From: Sulfitobacter guttiformis
Lineage (GTDB): Bacteria; Pseudomonadota; Alphaproteobacteria; Rhodobacterales; Rhodobacteraceae
Length of the DNA: 64,000 nt
Direction of reading: 5' to 3'
Assembly: GCF_003610455.1 (NCBI RefSeq)
Contig: NZ_RAQK01000001.1
Location: 1-64,000, forward strand
Shown here: positions 18,672-26,895 of the stretch, piece after piece
Layout: every line of letters starts with the position of its first letter
Numbering within the stretch: the stretch's first letter is position 1
Made by a program: the position numbers and the translations under genes
The notes under the pieces: model-generated
Database searches by the model: none
What the model was told of the DNA's origin: nothing
What the model saw: the letters and a program-made list of their open reading frames with translations, nothing else

Positions 18672-18742
18672 GTGCATCCTTTTCGGATTTGCCAACCGTT
18701 GAAGCGATATGTGAGCCACTTCGGTAGGCGTTTCGGATGCAC
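18672..18742. promoter_or_regulatory. Operator-like repeats upstream of the AlpA gene
   Basis: GTGCATCC (18672-18679) is repeated inverted as GGATGCAC (18735-18742), and TTTCGGAT occurs twice in the same direction (18681-18688 and 18731-18738). The pair brackets the region where the alpA promoter must lie. Confidence 0.4.
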
Positions 18743-18797
18743 AATAAATTTCACGAAACAGCACGCAGGCTGCGACAACAACTGAAAACAGTTTCTG

Positions 18798-19289
18798 TCA
18801 GTCGTAACCCGGTTCCTGTTCGTCTCGTTTGATCCGCGCCAGTTCGACCTTTAGGGCTGCGCGGCATTCCTTGGCGCGAGACGGCGCAATCTCAGACAGA
18901 TCGCTTGCAGCCCAACGGATCAGGCTTTGATGAAAATAAAACCACCAGAATTCTATGCTGCCGTGCAAAACAGAACCTTTTTTTATGTCTCTCTCCACCG
19001 TCTTGGTTTTATCTGTTCCTTGTGCATCGCCATCACCGCGCAAAAGAACAATTTCATCAGCAGTCAACTTCCCATGTTCCGAAAGCACAAATGCGTCTGC
19101 AAACCGCTGAAAATCTCTGACTGGTTTTCGACCGTCTTTTTTTTGCCAAGGCTTTCCGCCCCGCTGGAATTCACGCGCACCATCGGCCATGAATCTTAAT
19201 AGCCATTCGGGCGGCGTCTTGCCTTCCTCTACATGCAGAATGAATAGGCGCAGTTTATCGTCGATTCGTGGGAAGTGATTTTCGTTCAT
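18798..19289 (-). CDS. Satellite protein of unknown function (163 aa)
   Basis: About 163 residues, following the integrase with a TGATG one-base overlap. No family recognised. Basic and acidic stretches alternate. A tryptophan-rich core (GSIEFWWFYFHQSLIRWAASDLSEI) suggests a buried helix, and the C-terminus is charged. The stretch at about 18900-19130 is more AT-rich than its neighbours. Position between integrase and AlpA is often used for excision or helper-response functions, but nothing in the sequence proves one. A GTG start one codon earlier (19292) is possible. Confidence 0.65.
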   Translation of the reverse strand: MNENHFPRIDDKLRLFILHVEEGKTPPEWLLRFMADGAREFQRGGKPWQKKDGRKPVRDFQRFADAFVLSEHGKLTADEIVLLRGDGDAQGTDKTKTVERDIKKGSVLHGSIEFWWFYFHQSLIRWAASDLSEIAPSRAKECRAALKVELARIKRDEQEPGYD

Positions 19290-20641
19290 CACCGCGCGCC
19301 CATCTGCACAACCTTTTCAGGCTCTTTCCCCTGCACAAAGCCGCCCCAAGCGTCCATCATGTGACGCCGCTTCTCCACCTGTTCGGCGCGATTATATGCC
19401 TGCGCAACTTTGTTTCCTACCTTGTGGAATAGCGCGACCTCGGCCAAGTCACCATCAAAGGCGGTGCGCTCCGCTACCCATGTGCGGAACGCGCTGCGCA
19501 TCCCATGTGGCACGGCTTGTTCGCCTGTCTTGGCGTCCACATAGCCCTTACCGCCTGCCCTAAGGTCAGCGTCGTGTATTGTCCGCATAGTCTTACCCAT
19601 TGCAGCATCAGACAATGCCCCGCCACGCGGCGACCAAAACACGAGGTTTGATCCGGCCAGCCTTGGCAGGCTTTCCAGCAGCGCCAACATGCTATCTGTC
19701 AGCGGAATACGCTTGGCGGTGTCGCTGGCCGGTATTTTGGACGATTGCCTCCCCGGCTGGATCGTCCAAAGGCGGTTTTGAAGGTCGATTTCATCCCATG
19801 TGGCAAAGCGTATCGCGCCGGATCGCGTCGCGGTCATAGCTTGGAAGGCCAGCGCCTTGGCCCCCATGCCTTCGCGGCCTTGTAGCGCCTGCCACCAGCG
19901 CGCCACGTCATCAAGCTGCACTGCGGGGTAGTTCTCAGCACCCGATACCTTACCGGGCGCGGCCAATACCATGTCCAGATTCCCCTTCCATCGCGCGGGA
20001 TTGTCGCCAGTGCGGTAGCCCTGCACTGTGGCGTAGGCCAGCACCTTTTCGAGCCGTTCACGCACCTTTACCGCTGTCACCGTCTTGTCGTCCCAAAGCG
20101 GGGTCAGAACGCGCAGAATGTCTTGCAAGCCTATGTCCTGCACCGCCATCTTGCCTATATCCGGCAATGCGTAAATTTCAACCGTGCGCTGCCATTGCTT
20201 CCGGTAACGATCCGTCGAGAATTCTTTGATCTTTTCGGCGGCGAATTTTTCCCATGCCTCGGCAAAGGTCATGCCCCTGCGCGCAGACGCTATAAGCGCA
20301 GCCTGTGTGGCCTTCTTCTCTGCTATGGGATCGATTCCCGCCTCAAGCTTGGCCTTGGCCTCTCTGGCCTTGTCACGTGCTGCGCCGGGCAACACATCAG
20401 GATAAGCCCCAAGGCCAAGTTCGCGCTTCTTGCGCCCCCGCTGGATCGTGCCATCTTTCAAGCGCGTCTCGGCCCATTCGCCGTATCGCGTCCGCAAGAC
20501 CCATGATTTGGCACCGCTTGGCCATATTTGGATATGAAGGCCAGAGACGCCACCGACGGCCACCCTGACGGGCTTTGTGCCGCCGGGATGCTTCAAGCCC
20601 TTGATCTGTGCCGGTGTCAATTCTTTTGCACGTGGTGGCAT
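19289..20641 (-). CDS. int: Tyrosine integrase, P4 type with DUF4102 arm-binding domain
   Basis: 450 residues. N-terminal DUF4102/Arm-type domain (SGLHIQIWPSGAKSWVLRTRYG and the LGAYPDVLPGAARDKAREAKAKLEAGIDP signature), a SAM-like core-binding domain (about 120-220), then the catalytic domain with Arg in TATRSGAIR, HGMRSAFRTW, and the nucleophile in VAQAYNR. Integrases of this group commonly use tRNA 3' ends, matching the tRNA-Gly att site found here. It catalyses integration and, with an excision factor, excision. The gene lies at the end distal to the tRNA, 145 bp from attR. Intact length; an active enzyme is plausible. Confidence 0.93.
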   Translation of the reverse strand: MPPRAKELTPAQIKGLKHPGGTKPVRVAVGGVSGLHIQIWPSGAKSWVLRTRYGEWAETRLKDGTIQRGRKKRELGLGAYPDVLPGAARDKAREAKAKLEAGIDPIAEKKATQAALIASARRGMTFAEAWEKFAAEKIKEFSTDRYRKQWQRTVEIYALPDIGKMAVQDIGLQDILRVLTPLWDDKTVTAVKVRERLEKVLAYATVQGYRTGDNPARWKGNLDMVLAAPGKVSGAENYPAVQLDDVARWWQALQGREGMGAKALAFQAMTATRSGAIRFATWDEIDLQNRLWTIQPGRQSSKIPASDTAKRIPLTDSMLALLESLPRLAGSNLVFWSPRGGALSDAAMGKTMRTIHDADLRAGGKGYVDAKTGEQAVPHGMRSAFRTWVAERTAFDGDLAEVALFHKVGNKVAQAYNRAEQVEKRRHMMDAWGGFVQGKEPEKVVQMGAR

Positions 20642-20646
20642 ATTAA

Positions 20647-20669
20647 ACCGCCCTTTATTCTGCCCTTAA
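20647..20669 (+). repeat. 23-bp two-half-site repeat, copy 3 (right end, upstream of integrase)
   Basis: Begins ACCGCCCTT, ends GCCCTTAA. It lies just upstream of the integrase start. Its second half-site TGCCCTTAA (20661-20669) is repeated inverted at 20684-20692 as TTAAGGGCA, so the site is part of a larger palindrome with a 14-base loop. Confidence 0.65.
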
Positions 20670-20785
20670 CTATGTTCTGCAACTTAAGGGCATGAAAGGC
20701 TATGAACAAGGGGGAAGCACATATACCCATGAAATAAATAGGTTTTGTGCAGATCAAAGCTTTCATGAAAGCCCATTTAGGCTCC

Positions 20786-20801
20786 CGTTACCCGCTCCAA
20801 A
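20786..20801 (+). repeat. attR core
   Basis: CGTTACCCGCTCCAAA, identical to the tRNA-Gly end at 11459-11474. The bases before it (GGCTCC) do not continue the tRNA, so only the terminal part of the tRNA is duplicated, as expected for integration into a tRNA 3' end. Confidence 0.85.
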
Positions 20802-20852
20802 TCCATCAACAAATCATCAATGAGATTTTAACCGACATTAATTAGCCCTGCA

Positions 20853-20876
20853 CAAAAAACCGCCGACCTTTCGGCG
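20853..20876 (-). terminator. Rho-independent terminator, minus strand
   Basis: On the minus strand CGCCGA-aagg-TCGGCG is followed by GTTTTTTG. It probably ends transcripts coming from the reductase side before they enter the satellite. Confidence 0.7.
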
Positions 20877-20939
20877 TGCACGCACAACCTGCTAAGGGCG
20901 TGGGACGCGTGATGTGCGCCACGGTATTTTCCCCTCATC

Positions 20940-21077
20940 CTACGCCTTGAACATCGCGTCAAATTTTCGCTCCCCTCCGCCTGCATCAAACGCTCGCAGC
21001 GGGCGCATAACGTCTTGTTTGACAGGCTGGCCCAGCTCCTCCAATATAATTTTAATGCGGATCGCGCCCCGGCCCAT
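20940..21077 (-). CDS. Possible small protein (45 aa)
   Basis: An ATG at 21077 opens a 45-residue frame (MGRGAIRIKIILEELGQPV, then an ending GGERKFDAMFKA). The composition is protein-like, and the only minus-strand terminator here lies 64 bp after it. It has no clear ribosome site and no family was recognised; it may be the relic of a larger gene. Confidence 0.3.
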   Translation of the reverse strand: MGRGAIRIKIILEELGQPVKQDVMRPLRAFDAGGGERKFDAMFKA

Positions 21078-21164
21078 GTCTCACGGGTGAAGGCTTGGGA
21101 CCGGTCAGGCGTCAAATCACCAGCTTTCCGGCCTTGTGCAAATGCTGGCCCGCATAACGCAAGC

Positions 21165-22166
21165 TCAGCAAAATCTTTCCGGTCCTGTCCATTGCGGGAC
21201 GGAGTAGCGATCCCCGTGAGCCCATCCCACTGGCAAGACAGTTTCGATGGCGCGCAGGTCAGCAGCGCTCAGCCTGCGGTCCGAGGCTTCGAGAAGTTGC
21301 GCAAAATGGGCCACCGACCGCGTGCCGGGAATCGGCAACACGTGATCGCCCTGCGCCAGCACCCATGCGATGGCCAGCCCAGCCGCCGATAGCCCCATTT
21401 CGGCGGCGAGCGCCTGAAACGGACCCACTGCGGCGATGTTAGCGTCGTAATTTGGCTGCATAAAGCGCGGATTGCCAGCAAGAAACGGCAAGGTCTGCGC
21501 CGCCTCAAACGTCAGCGGTGTATCTGTCAGAAATGAACGCCCGACAGGCGAGAAAGCAACCAAAGCCACCCCGAGTTCGGCGCAGGTCTGAACCAGCCCC
21601 AACTCAGGCGCACGCGTAGATAGAGAATATTCCGACTGCACAGCCGCCACCGGATGAACCGCATGGGCGCGCCGCAATGAAGTTGGTGCGATCTCGGAAA
21701 ATCCGATAGCCTTTACCTTACCTTGCTTCACAAACTCCGCCAGCGTGCCCGTGACATCTTCGATTGGAATTGCCGGATCACGACGGTGCACATAATATAG
21801 ATCTACGGCGTCGACCCCTAGCCGCTTGAGGCTTCCGTCCAACTCTGCTTCAAGATGCGCCGGCGAGTTGTCAAATATATTGCCGGCCCCCTCCGGATTA
21901 CGCCGTATTGCCCCTTTTGTAGCGATAAAAAAGTGGTCAAGCGCACCGCGATTGGCTGCGAGATAGCTGCCTATCACCGTCTCGGAGGTGCCCATACCGT
22001 ATATGTTGGACGTGTCGATGTGATTCACCCCCGCATCGCGGGCAGCATCCAGAATGGCATGGCTGTCCGCCTCGCTGGTGGGCCCGTAAAAATTGGAAAA
22101 TGACATTGCGCCGATCCCAACAGGATGGAGGGTGGGGCCATCGCGGCCTAATGTACGGTGCTTCAT
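21165..22166 (-). CDS. Aldo/keto reductase
   Basis: A 333-residue NADPH-dependent oxidoreductase with the TIM-barrel catalytic tetrad visible: Asp and Tyr in HIDTSNIYGMG (about 49-59), Lys in IATKGA (about 84), His in YYVHRRD (about 126). The cofactor loop PIPGTRSV lies near the C-terminus. Members reduce aldehydes and ketones of many kinds; the substrate cannot be read. Cytoplasmic, single gene, normal length. Confidence 0.9.
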   Translation of the reverse strand: MKHRTLGRDGPTLHPVGIGAMSFSNFYGPTSEADSHAILDAARDAGVNHIDTSNIYGMGTSETVIGSYLAANRGALDHFFIATKGAIRRNPEGAGNIFDNSPAHLEAELDGSLKRLGVDAVDLYYVHRRDPAIPIEDVTGTLAEFVKQGKVKAIGFSEIAPTSLRRAHAVHPVAAVQSEYSLSTRAPELGLVQTCAELGVALVAFSPVGRSFLTDTPLTFEAAQTLPFLAGNPRFMQPNYDANIAAVGPFQALAAEMGLSAAGLAIAWVLAQGDHVLPIPGTRSVAHFAQLLEASDRRLSAADLRAIETVLPVGWAHGDRYSVPQWTGPERFC

Positions 22167-22639
22167 TTCGGGATTTCCTTCATCTTCGGGCAGATCGCCT
22201 ACGTTTATATACTCTAGCGCACCATGCCCCGCGCAAGAATTGCGCGCAAACCTTGTTTAGCCCCCCCAACTTTGCCCGAGATCCCTGTGCCAATTGGTCC
22301 CACAGTCCTGCAATCGGCAGTTAGGGAGCCACTACGATCGACTTCATATGCACAAAATGAAGGGCGGCGTAGCGAGATAAGGCACAGAAAACGCTGCTAA
22401 GCACATTCAACTCTTTAAAAGCCCGCCGAAACTGTCGGGCGCAGACCCGCCGCTTTGCAAATGCCTCGGGCCGAAGACCCCAAACGATGGTGCGTTGACC
22501 ATTTGGTCCCACGGTGAGAAGAGTTCACATCGTGAGGGCGAGCCGTGCACCCGCTTTGCATTCAGCCCTACGCTGGTGTTGTATGTGCTGACTGCTGCCT
22601 GCCTCTACCCTCTGTTATTCTGACCGGAAAGCCAAAAAC
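22167..22639. other. Intergenic region upstream of psd
   Basis: 473 bases without a supported gene; the short open frames have no family signal. A 14-bp near-repeat CCAATTGGTCCCAC (22290-22303) and CCATTTGGTCCCAC (22499-22512) brackets about 220 bp, possibly a small relic. The psd ribosome site (GGAAAG) is at the end. Confidence 0.4.
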
Positions 22640-23335
22640 ATGAATATGCTGAAGATCGTCGCGGTGCCCATGCACAAAGAAGGCCGCAAATTTGTGGCGA
22701 TATTTGCCGCAATCACGCTTGTGTTAGGCTTCATCTGGGAACCGCTTTTCTGGCTTGGATTGGGTGCAACGATTTGGTGTTATTATTTTTTCCGTGATCC
22801 GGTGCGCAGTATTCCCCAACAGGATGGCCTCGTTATTTCGCCCGCCGATGGTGTGGTGTCCCTGATAGAGCAGGTCGTACCACCCGCCGAGATGGGCCTC
22901 GGGACTGCACCGCTGACACGGGTATCGGTATTTATGAATGTGTTTAATTGCCATGTGAACCGTGCACCGATTGCGGGCAAGGTAGTCGATATTACCTATC
23001 ATCACGGTAAATTCCTCAACGCGTCACTCGACAAGGCCAGCATCCACAACGAGCGTAACAGCGTCACGCTCGAGGCTCGCGATGGCACACGTATCGGAGT
23101 GGTCCAGATTGCCGGACTCGTTGCGCGCCGCATTGTGTGTTTCACCGAAGAGGGCGAAACCCTCGAGGCAGGTCACCGCTTTGGCTTGATCCGCTTTGGC
23201 AGCCGCCTCGACGTGTATCTGCCCGAAGGCATCGCGCCGCTGGTCGATGTGGGCCACACCGCCGTTGCAGGCGAGACAATCCTTGCCGATCTGAAAGCGC
23301 TCACGCAGCTCCAGCGCTTTGGCGTACCTGAATGA
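22640..23335 (+). CDS. psd: Phosphatidylserine decarboxylase (short, archaeal-type)
   Basis: Converts phosphatidylserine to phosphatidylethanolamine at the inner membrane. The 231 residues match the short form common in alphaproteobacteria. The N-terminus has two hydrophobic segments (about 18-50), then [32 protein letters not shown] and HGKF signatures. The self-cleavage site is [11 protein letters not shown] (Gly-Ser, about 192), producing the pyruvoyl-bearing alpha chain. It overlaps pssA by 4 bp (ATGA), so the two steps of PE synthesis are coupled. Confidence 0.96.
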   Translation: MNMLKIVAVPMHKEGRKFVAIFAAITLVLGFIWEPLFWLGLGATIWCYYFFRDPVRSIPQQDGLVISPADGVVSLIEQVVPPAEMGLGTAPLTRVSVFMNVFNCHVNRAPIAGKVVDITYHHGKFLNASLDKASIHNERNSVTLEARDGTRIGVVQIAGLVARRIVCFTEEGETLEAGHRFGLIRFGSRLDVYLPEGIAPLVDVGHTAVAGETILADLKALTQLQRFGVPE

Positions 23336-24063
23336 CCGCGCCCTCCCGGATCAAGCTACGCCACATCGTGCCAAGCATGGTAACGGTCTTTGCGATCTGC
23401 GCAGGCATGACAGCGGTGCGGATGAACCTCGAAGGACGGATCGAGTTGTCACTCTACTTCGTTTTGCTGGCCGTATTTCTGGACGCCGCTGACGGTAAGC
23501 TGGCACGTTTTCTCGACAGTGCCAGCCCGTTTGGCGCCGAACTTGATACGCTGGCGGACTTTTTCAACTTTGGCATCGTTCCAGGCATGTTGCTGTACAA
23601 TACGCTTTATATCGGCACGGCCTACGCCAGTCTGGGATGGCTGGCAATTCTGGTTCTGGCGGTCTGTTGCGCGTTGCGGCTGGCACGGTTCAACCTGTCG
23701 CTGCGCAGCGATGCAATCGCGCTCAAGCAGGATGACTATTTCGTCGGCGTGCCTGCACCTGCCCTCGCCTGTTTGGCGTTGATGCCGGTTTTCATGCATC
23801 TCAACGGTTGGGAAAACACCAATCTGCCTGTGCTGCGGGCGCTCTACATCATTGGTGTTGGCCTGCTCGCCGTGAGCACGATCCCGACAATTTCGATCAA
23901 ACACGCCAGCATAAAACGCGCGCATCTGCCCTTTGTCATGGTCGCTGCGGTTCTTCTGGTGGTCGGGCTGATGGTCTATACGTGGCCCACAATGATTGCG
24001 GTAAATTGTCTCTATCTGCTTTCCCTGCCTGCGTTCTACTGGTCCCAGCACAAGAAAAGCTGA
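23332..24063 (+). CDS. pssA: CDP-diacylglycerol-serine O-phosphatidyltransferase
   Basis: Makes phosphatidylserine from CDP-diacylglycerol and serine. 243 residues, multi-pass membrane protein. The CDP-alcohol phosphatidyltransferase motif D-G-x2-A-R-x8-G-x3-D-x3-D is exact: [19 protein letters not shown], then TLAD (about residues 50-70). Several transmembrane helices follow. Second gene of the psd-pssA operon. Confidence 0.96.
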   Translation: MTAPSRIKLRHIVPSMVTVFAICAGMTAVRMNLEGRIELSLYFVLLAVFLDAADGKLARFLDSASPFGAELDTLADFFNFGIVPGMLLYNTLYIGTAYASLGWLAILVLAVCCALRLARFNLSLRSDAIALKQDDYFVGVPAPALACLALMPVFMHLNGWENTNLPVLRALYIIGVGLLAVSTIPTISIKHASIKRAHLPFVMVAAVLLVVGLMVYTWPTMIAVNCLYLLSLPAFYWSQHKKS

Positions 24064-24199
24064 GGCTACTGACCGCAGGTTGGCGCCAGACGAGGGGCAA
24101 GCAGATATTCGCCACCCAAACCAGTAGCATCCACGACGTGCCTGTTTTGAGGTCAGGGCAGATGCTATAACCATACCTGTCCTACACAAGGAAACCGCG

Positions 24200-25585
24200 A
24201 TGCGTTTTGACCCACAACTGGCCGACATCCGCTTTGGTTGTGGCTTGTCGCCCAGCATTGCACCTGCGCAATCCGCGCAGGAAATGCTGGACACATTGGC
24301 CAGCCCAGATGACATCGCCACCCGCTTCAAGGTAGAGACATCCGAACAATTTTCACTGCGCATCGCCGAGCGGATGAGGCTGACTAAAATCCGCCGCCAG
24401 AACCGCGGCAGTGAGGAAGGTCTGGCCGCGAAAAAAGCGGAGCGGCTGCAAAACCGTGATGCCCGCATCGCGCAGGCGGCCTGGATGGGCGAGCACCTCA
24501 ACAGGTGGGTCTGGACAACGGCCCCCCTGCGAGAGCGCCTGTGTGTGTTTTGGGCTGATCATTTCACGGCCACTGGCAAGGCCGGCCTTTTGCGCCGTGC
24601 GGCCACGCCCTATGTCGAAACGGCTATCCGCCCTAATATCGCAGGCCGCTTCGAGGATTTGCTCCTCGCGGCTGTATTGCACCCGCTGATGCTCCATTAT
24701 CTGGATCAGGAACGCTCTGTGGGTCCAAACTCTGTCGAGGCGGCGCGGGGCGGCAGGCTGACAGGTCTGAACGAAAACCTTGCCCGCGAAGTCATCGAGT
24801 TGCACACGCTAGGCGTGGGAGCACCCTATACCCAGACCGATGTGACGCAACTGGCAGAATTGCTGACGGGTCTGTCGATTGCCCCCCCCATGCGCCTGCA
24901 TTTTCGTAAACGCCGCGCTGAGCCCGGCGATGAAACTGTGTTGGGCAAGACATATGGCGGCGACAATCCCCATATCCGCGACATACAGGCAGTGCTGGGC
25001 GATCTGGCGCGCCATCCGGCCACTGCCCGTCATATCGCCCGCAAACTTGCGGTGCATTTTGTGGCGGATGTTCCCGACCCCGATCTTGTAACCACCCTCG
25101 AGACACGGTTCCTTGAGACGGACGGTGATCTGCGCGAGGTGACGCTAGCGCTACTGAGCCACCCTGCCGCCCACACGCCTCAGCGCACCAACGTCAAACA
25201 GCCCTTTCATTTTATGGGCTCAGCCCTGCGCGCACTCGGCGTCCCGCCGGAAGGCATATCCGCCCTGCCAGAGCGAGATGCTCGCCGTATAATCGCAGCC
25301 CCGCTGGTTCAGATGGGGCATATTTGGGAAAAACCCGCAGGCCCCGATGGCCTGCCCGAAGCGGACAGTGCGTGGATTGTGCCGCAGGGCATCGCTTCGC
25401 GCTTACAATGGGCCATCACTGTGCCAAACCTGCTGATGCAGGAACTCCCGGACCCGCGTGAATTTGTTGACACCGCATTGGGCAACTTCAAGACACCCGC
25501 TGTCAGCTTCGCCGCCACCGCTGCCGAAACCCGTTGGGACGGGATTGGCCTTGTGCTGGCCTCGCCAGCGTTTCAAAGGACTTGA
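24200..25585 (+). CDS. DUF1800 family protein
   Basis: 461 residues matching DUF1800: repeated helical segments, the LRERLCVFWADHFTATG box (about 110), and LTGLNENLAREVIELHTLGVGAPYTQTDVTQLAELLTG (about 195-230). No signal peptide is evident. The biochemical role is unknown; DUF1800 and DUF1501 genes are almost always paired, and some members are linked to exported or surface-attached complexes. The start ATG has AAGGAAACCGCG before it. The next gene begins 5 bp after the stop. Confidence 0.88.
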   Translation: MRFDPQLADIRFGCGLSPSIAPAQSAQEMLDTLASPDDIATRFKVETSEQFSLRIAERMRLTKIRRQNRGSEEGLAAKKAERLQNRDARIAQAAWMGEHLNRWVWTTAPLRERLCVFWADHFTATGKAGLLRRAATPYVETAIRPNIAGRFEDLLLAAVLHPLMLHYLDQERSVGPNSVEAARGGRLTGLNENLAREVIELHTLGVGAPYTQTDVTQLAELLTGLSIAPPMRLHFRKRRAEPGDETVLGKTYGGDNPHIRDIQAVLGDLARHPATARHIARKLAVHFVADVPDPDLVTTLETRFLETDGDLREVTLALLSHPAAHTPQRTNVKQPFHFMGSALRALGVPPEGISALPERDARRIIAAPLVQMGHIWEKPAGPDGLPEADSAWIVPQGIASRLQWAITVPNLLMQELPDPREFVDTALGNFKTPAVSFAATAAETRWDGIGLVLASPAFQRT

Positions 25586-25590
25586 ACACC

Positions 25591-26826
25591 GTGACCGACC
25601 TCATGAACCGCCGCGCATTTCTGACACGCACAGCCCTCATCGGCTGCTCGCTGGCGGCCAGTCCCTTGATGACGCCTGTCAGCTTTGCCGCGACACCGGG
25701 CGAAAACCGACTTGTCGTAATCTTGTTGCGCGGAGCGATGGACGGGCTGGATGTTGTGCGCCCTTACGGCGATCCCGCCTATTCGGCCCTGCGCGGCGAT
25801 GCAGGGATAAACGACACCGATGGCGCGGCCGATCTGGACGGTTATTTCGGCCTTCACCCCGCGCTTCGTTCGCTGTTGCCCTTATGGCAACAGGGCCAGC
25901 TTGGCTTTGCCCATGCTGTTTCTACGCCCTACCGCAACAAGCGCAGCCATTTCGACGGTCAGGACATGCTGGAAGCAGGGATAGGAAGTGAGGCATTGAC
26001 CAATTCCCGCGATGGCTGGCTCAACCGTGTATTGCAAAACCTACCCGGTGCGCGCGCCGAAACGGCCTATGCTATCGGCGGCGACCAGCTCCGCATCATG
26101 GGCGGACCTGCCAAATCACAGCGCTGGTCGCCTGACACGGATCTGGTGCTAAGCCCGCAAGCGATCGAGTTGGCGCAGCTTATCATGGCGGAGGACCCCG
26201 ATTTCGATGCCGCCTTCCGGCAGGCAATGTCTATTGCTGACAATGACGGCGACGGTGTCGCACTATCAGGCAACCGCAGAGATATGATGCAAGCGGTCAA
26301 CCAGAACGCCAAACACGATAAAAATAACAGCGCTGAGCGGCGGATCGCAGAGTTTGCCGGCAAACGCCTGCGCGAAGAGACCCGCATCGCGTCTTTTTCA
26401 ATCAATGGTTGGGATACTCACCAAAATCAGGATCGCACGCTTATCCCTGCGCTGGGGCGGCTGGCAGAAACAATCCTGACTTTACAATCGACACTGACCG
26501 GACCGATCTGGAACAAGACGACTGTGGTTGCGGTAACAGAATTTGGCCGCACCGCGCGTCTGAACGGCTCTAATGGGACGGATCATGGCACCGGCGGGCT
26601 GATGGTAATGGCGGGTGGCGCCTTACGCGGCGGGCGCGTCATAGGCGACTGGCCCGGACTGGACGAAGGCCAACTCTTCGAGCGGCGCGATTTAATGCCC
26701 ACCCGTGATTTGCGCGCCTATATCGGCTGGTTGTTGCACAGCCAGTTCGGTCTGGACTTTTCAACCATTGAAAATGCAATTTTCCCCGATCTCGATATGG
26801 GCAAAAATCCTGGCTTGATACTCTGA
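25591..26826 (+). CDS. DUF1501 family protein, Tat-exported
   Basis: About 411 residues. The N-terminus carries a twin-arginine signal (NRRAFLTRTALIGCSLAASP, cleavage near SFA), so it is probably exported folded to the periplasm. The body is a sulfatase/alkaline-phosphatase-like DUF1501 fold (LVVILLRGAMDGLDVVRPYGD, FSINGWDTHQNQ, VVAVTEFGRTARLNGSNGTDHGTG). The GTG at 25591 with AAAGGA ten bases upstream is preferred; ATG 25603 is an alternative that still includes the twin arginines. Operon with the DUF1800 gene; substrate unknown. Confidence 0.85.
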   Translation: MTDLMNRRAFLTRTALIGCSLAASPLMTPVSFAATPGENRLVVILLRGAMDGLDVVRPYGDPAYSALRGDAGINDTDGAADLDGYFGLHPALRSLLPLWQQGQLGFAHAVSTPYRNKRSHFDGQDMLEAGIGSEALTNSRDGWLNRVLQNLPGARAETAYAIGGDQLRIMGGPAKSQRWSPDTDLVLSPQAIELAQLIMAEDPDFDAAFRQAMSIADNDGDGVALSGNRRDMMQAVNQNAKHDKNNSAERRIAEFAGKRLREETRIASFSINGWDTHQNQDRTLIPALGRLAETILTLQSTLTGPIWNKTTVVAVTEFGRTARLNGSNGTDHGTGGLMVMAGGALRGGRVIGDWPGLDEGQLFERRDLMPTRDLRAYIGWLLHSQFGLDFSTIENAIFPDLDMGKNPGLIL

Positions 26827-26842
26827 GCGCATTCTTGGCCCA

Positions 26843-26872
26843 ATAAAAAAGGGCCGCCCGCAGACAGCCCTT
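26843..26872 (-). terminator. Rho-independent terminator of ndk
   Basis: On the minus strand AAGGGC and GCCCTT enclose a 12-13 base loop, followed by a T6 run. It sits between convergent ndk and the DUF1501 gene and may serve both. Confidence 0.75.
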
Positions 26873-26895
26873 GATCCTGACAAAGCAGTAAAAGC

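Larger units (their letters stand above)
11459..20801 (-). mobile_element. Integrated phage satellite (capsid-encoding, PICI/VEIME-like), 9.3 kb
   Basis: Bounded by exact 16-bp repeats, one inside the tRNA-Gly 3' end. Genes, in reading order on the minus strand: integrase, 163-aa unknown, AlpA-like regulator, 81-aa unknown, primase-helicase, noncoding origin-like segment, small terminase, large terminase, scaffold-like, major capsid-like. Genes abut or overlap by one base and none looks broken. The set lacks portal, head-tail connectors, protease, tail, lysis and repressor genes, so it cannot form a phage by itself. Integrase + AlpA + P4-type primase is the usual satellite signature; own terminase and capsid genes resemble capsid-forming PICIs. 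That it is mobile and uses a helper phage is inference. Confidence 0.82.
20802..21164. other. Stretch between attR and the aldo/keto reductase gene
   Basis: 363 bases with no recognised gene. It holds a minus-strand terminator (20853-20876) and one short ORF (20940-21077). This would be the original sequence downstream of tRNA-Gly before integration. Confidence 0.4.

Noticed and set aside
11459..20801. Ordinary prophage remnant
   Set aside because: The genes are intact, overlapping and bounded by matching att sites, with a satellite-type primase and no disrupted phage genes; a deletion remnant would rarely look this ordered, though only comparison with relatives can exclude it.
22290..22512. 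Small mobile element bracketed by CCAATTGGTCCCAC-like repeats
   Set aside because: Only one imperfect 14-bp direct repeat, with no inverted ends or coding content; too weak to call.
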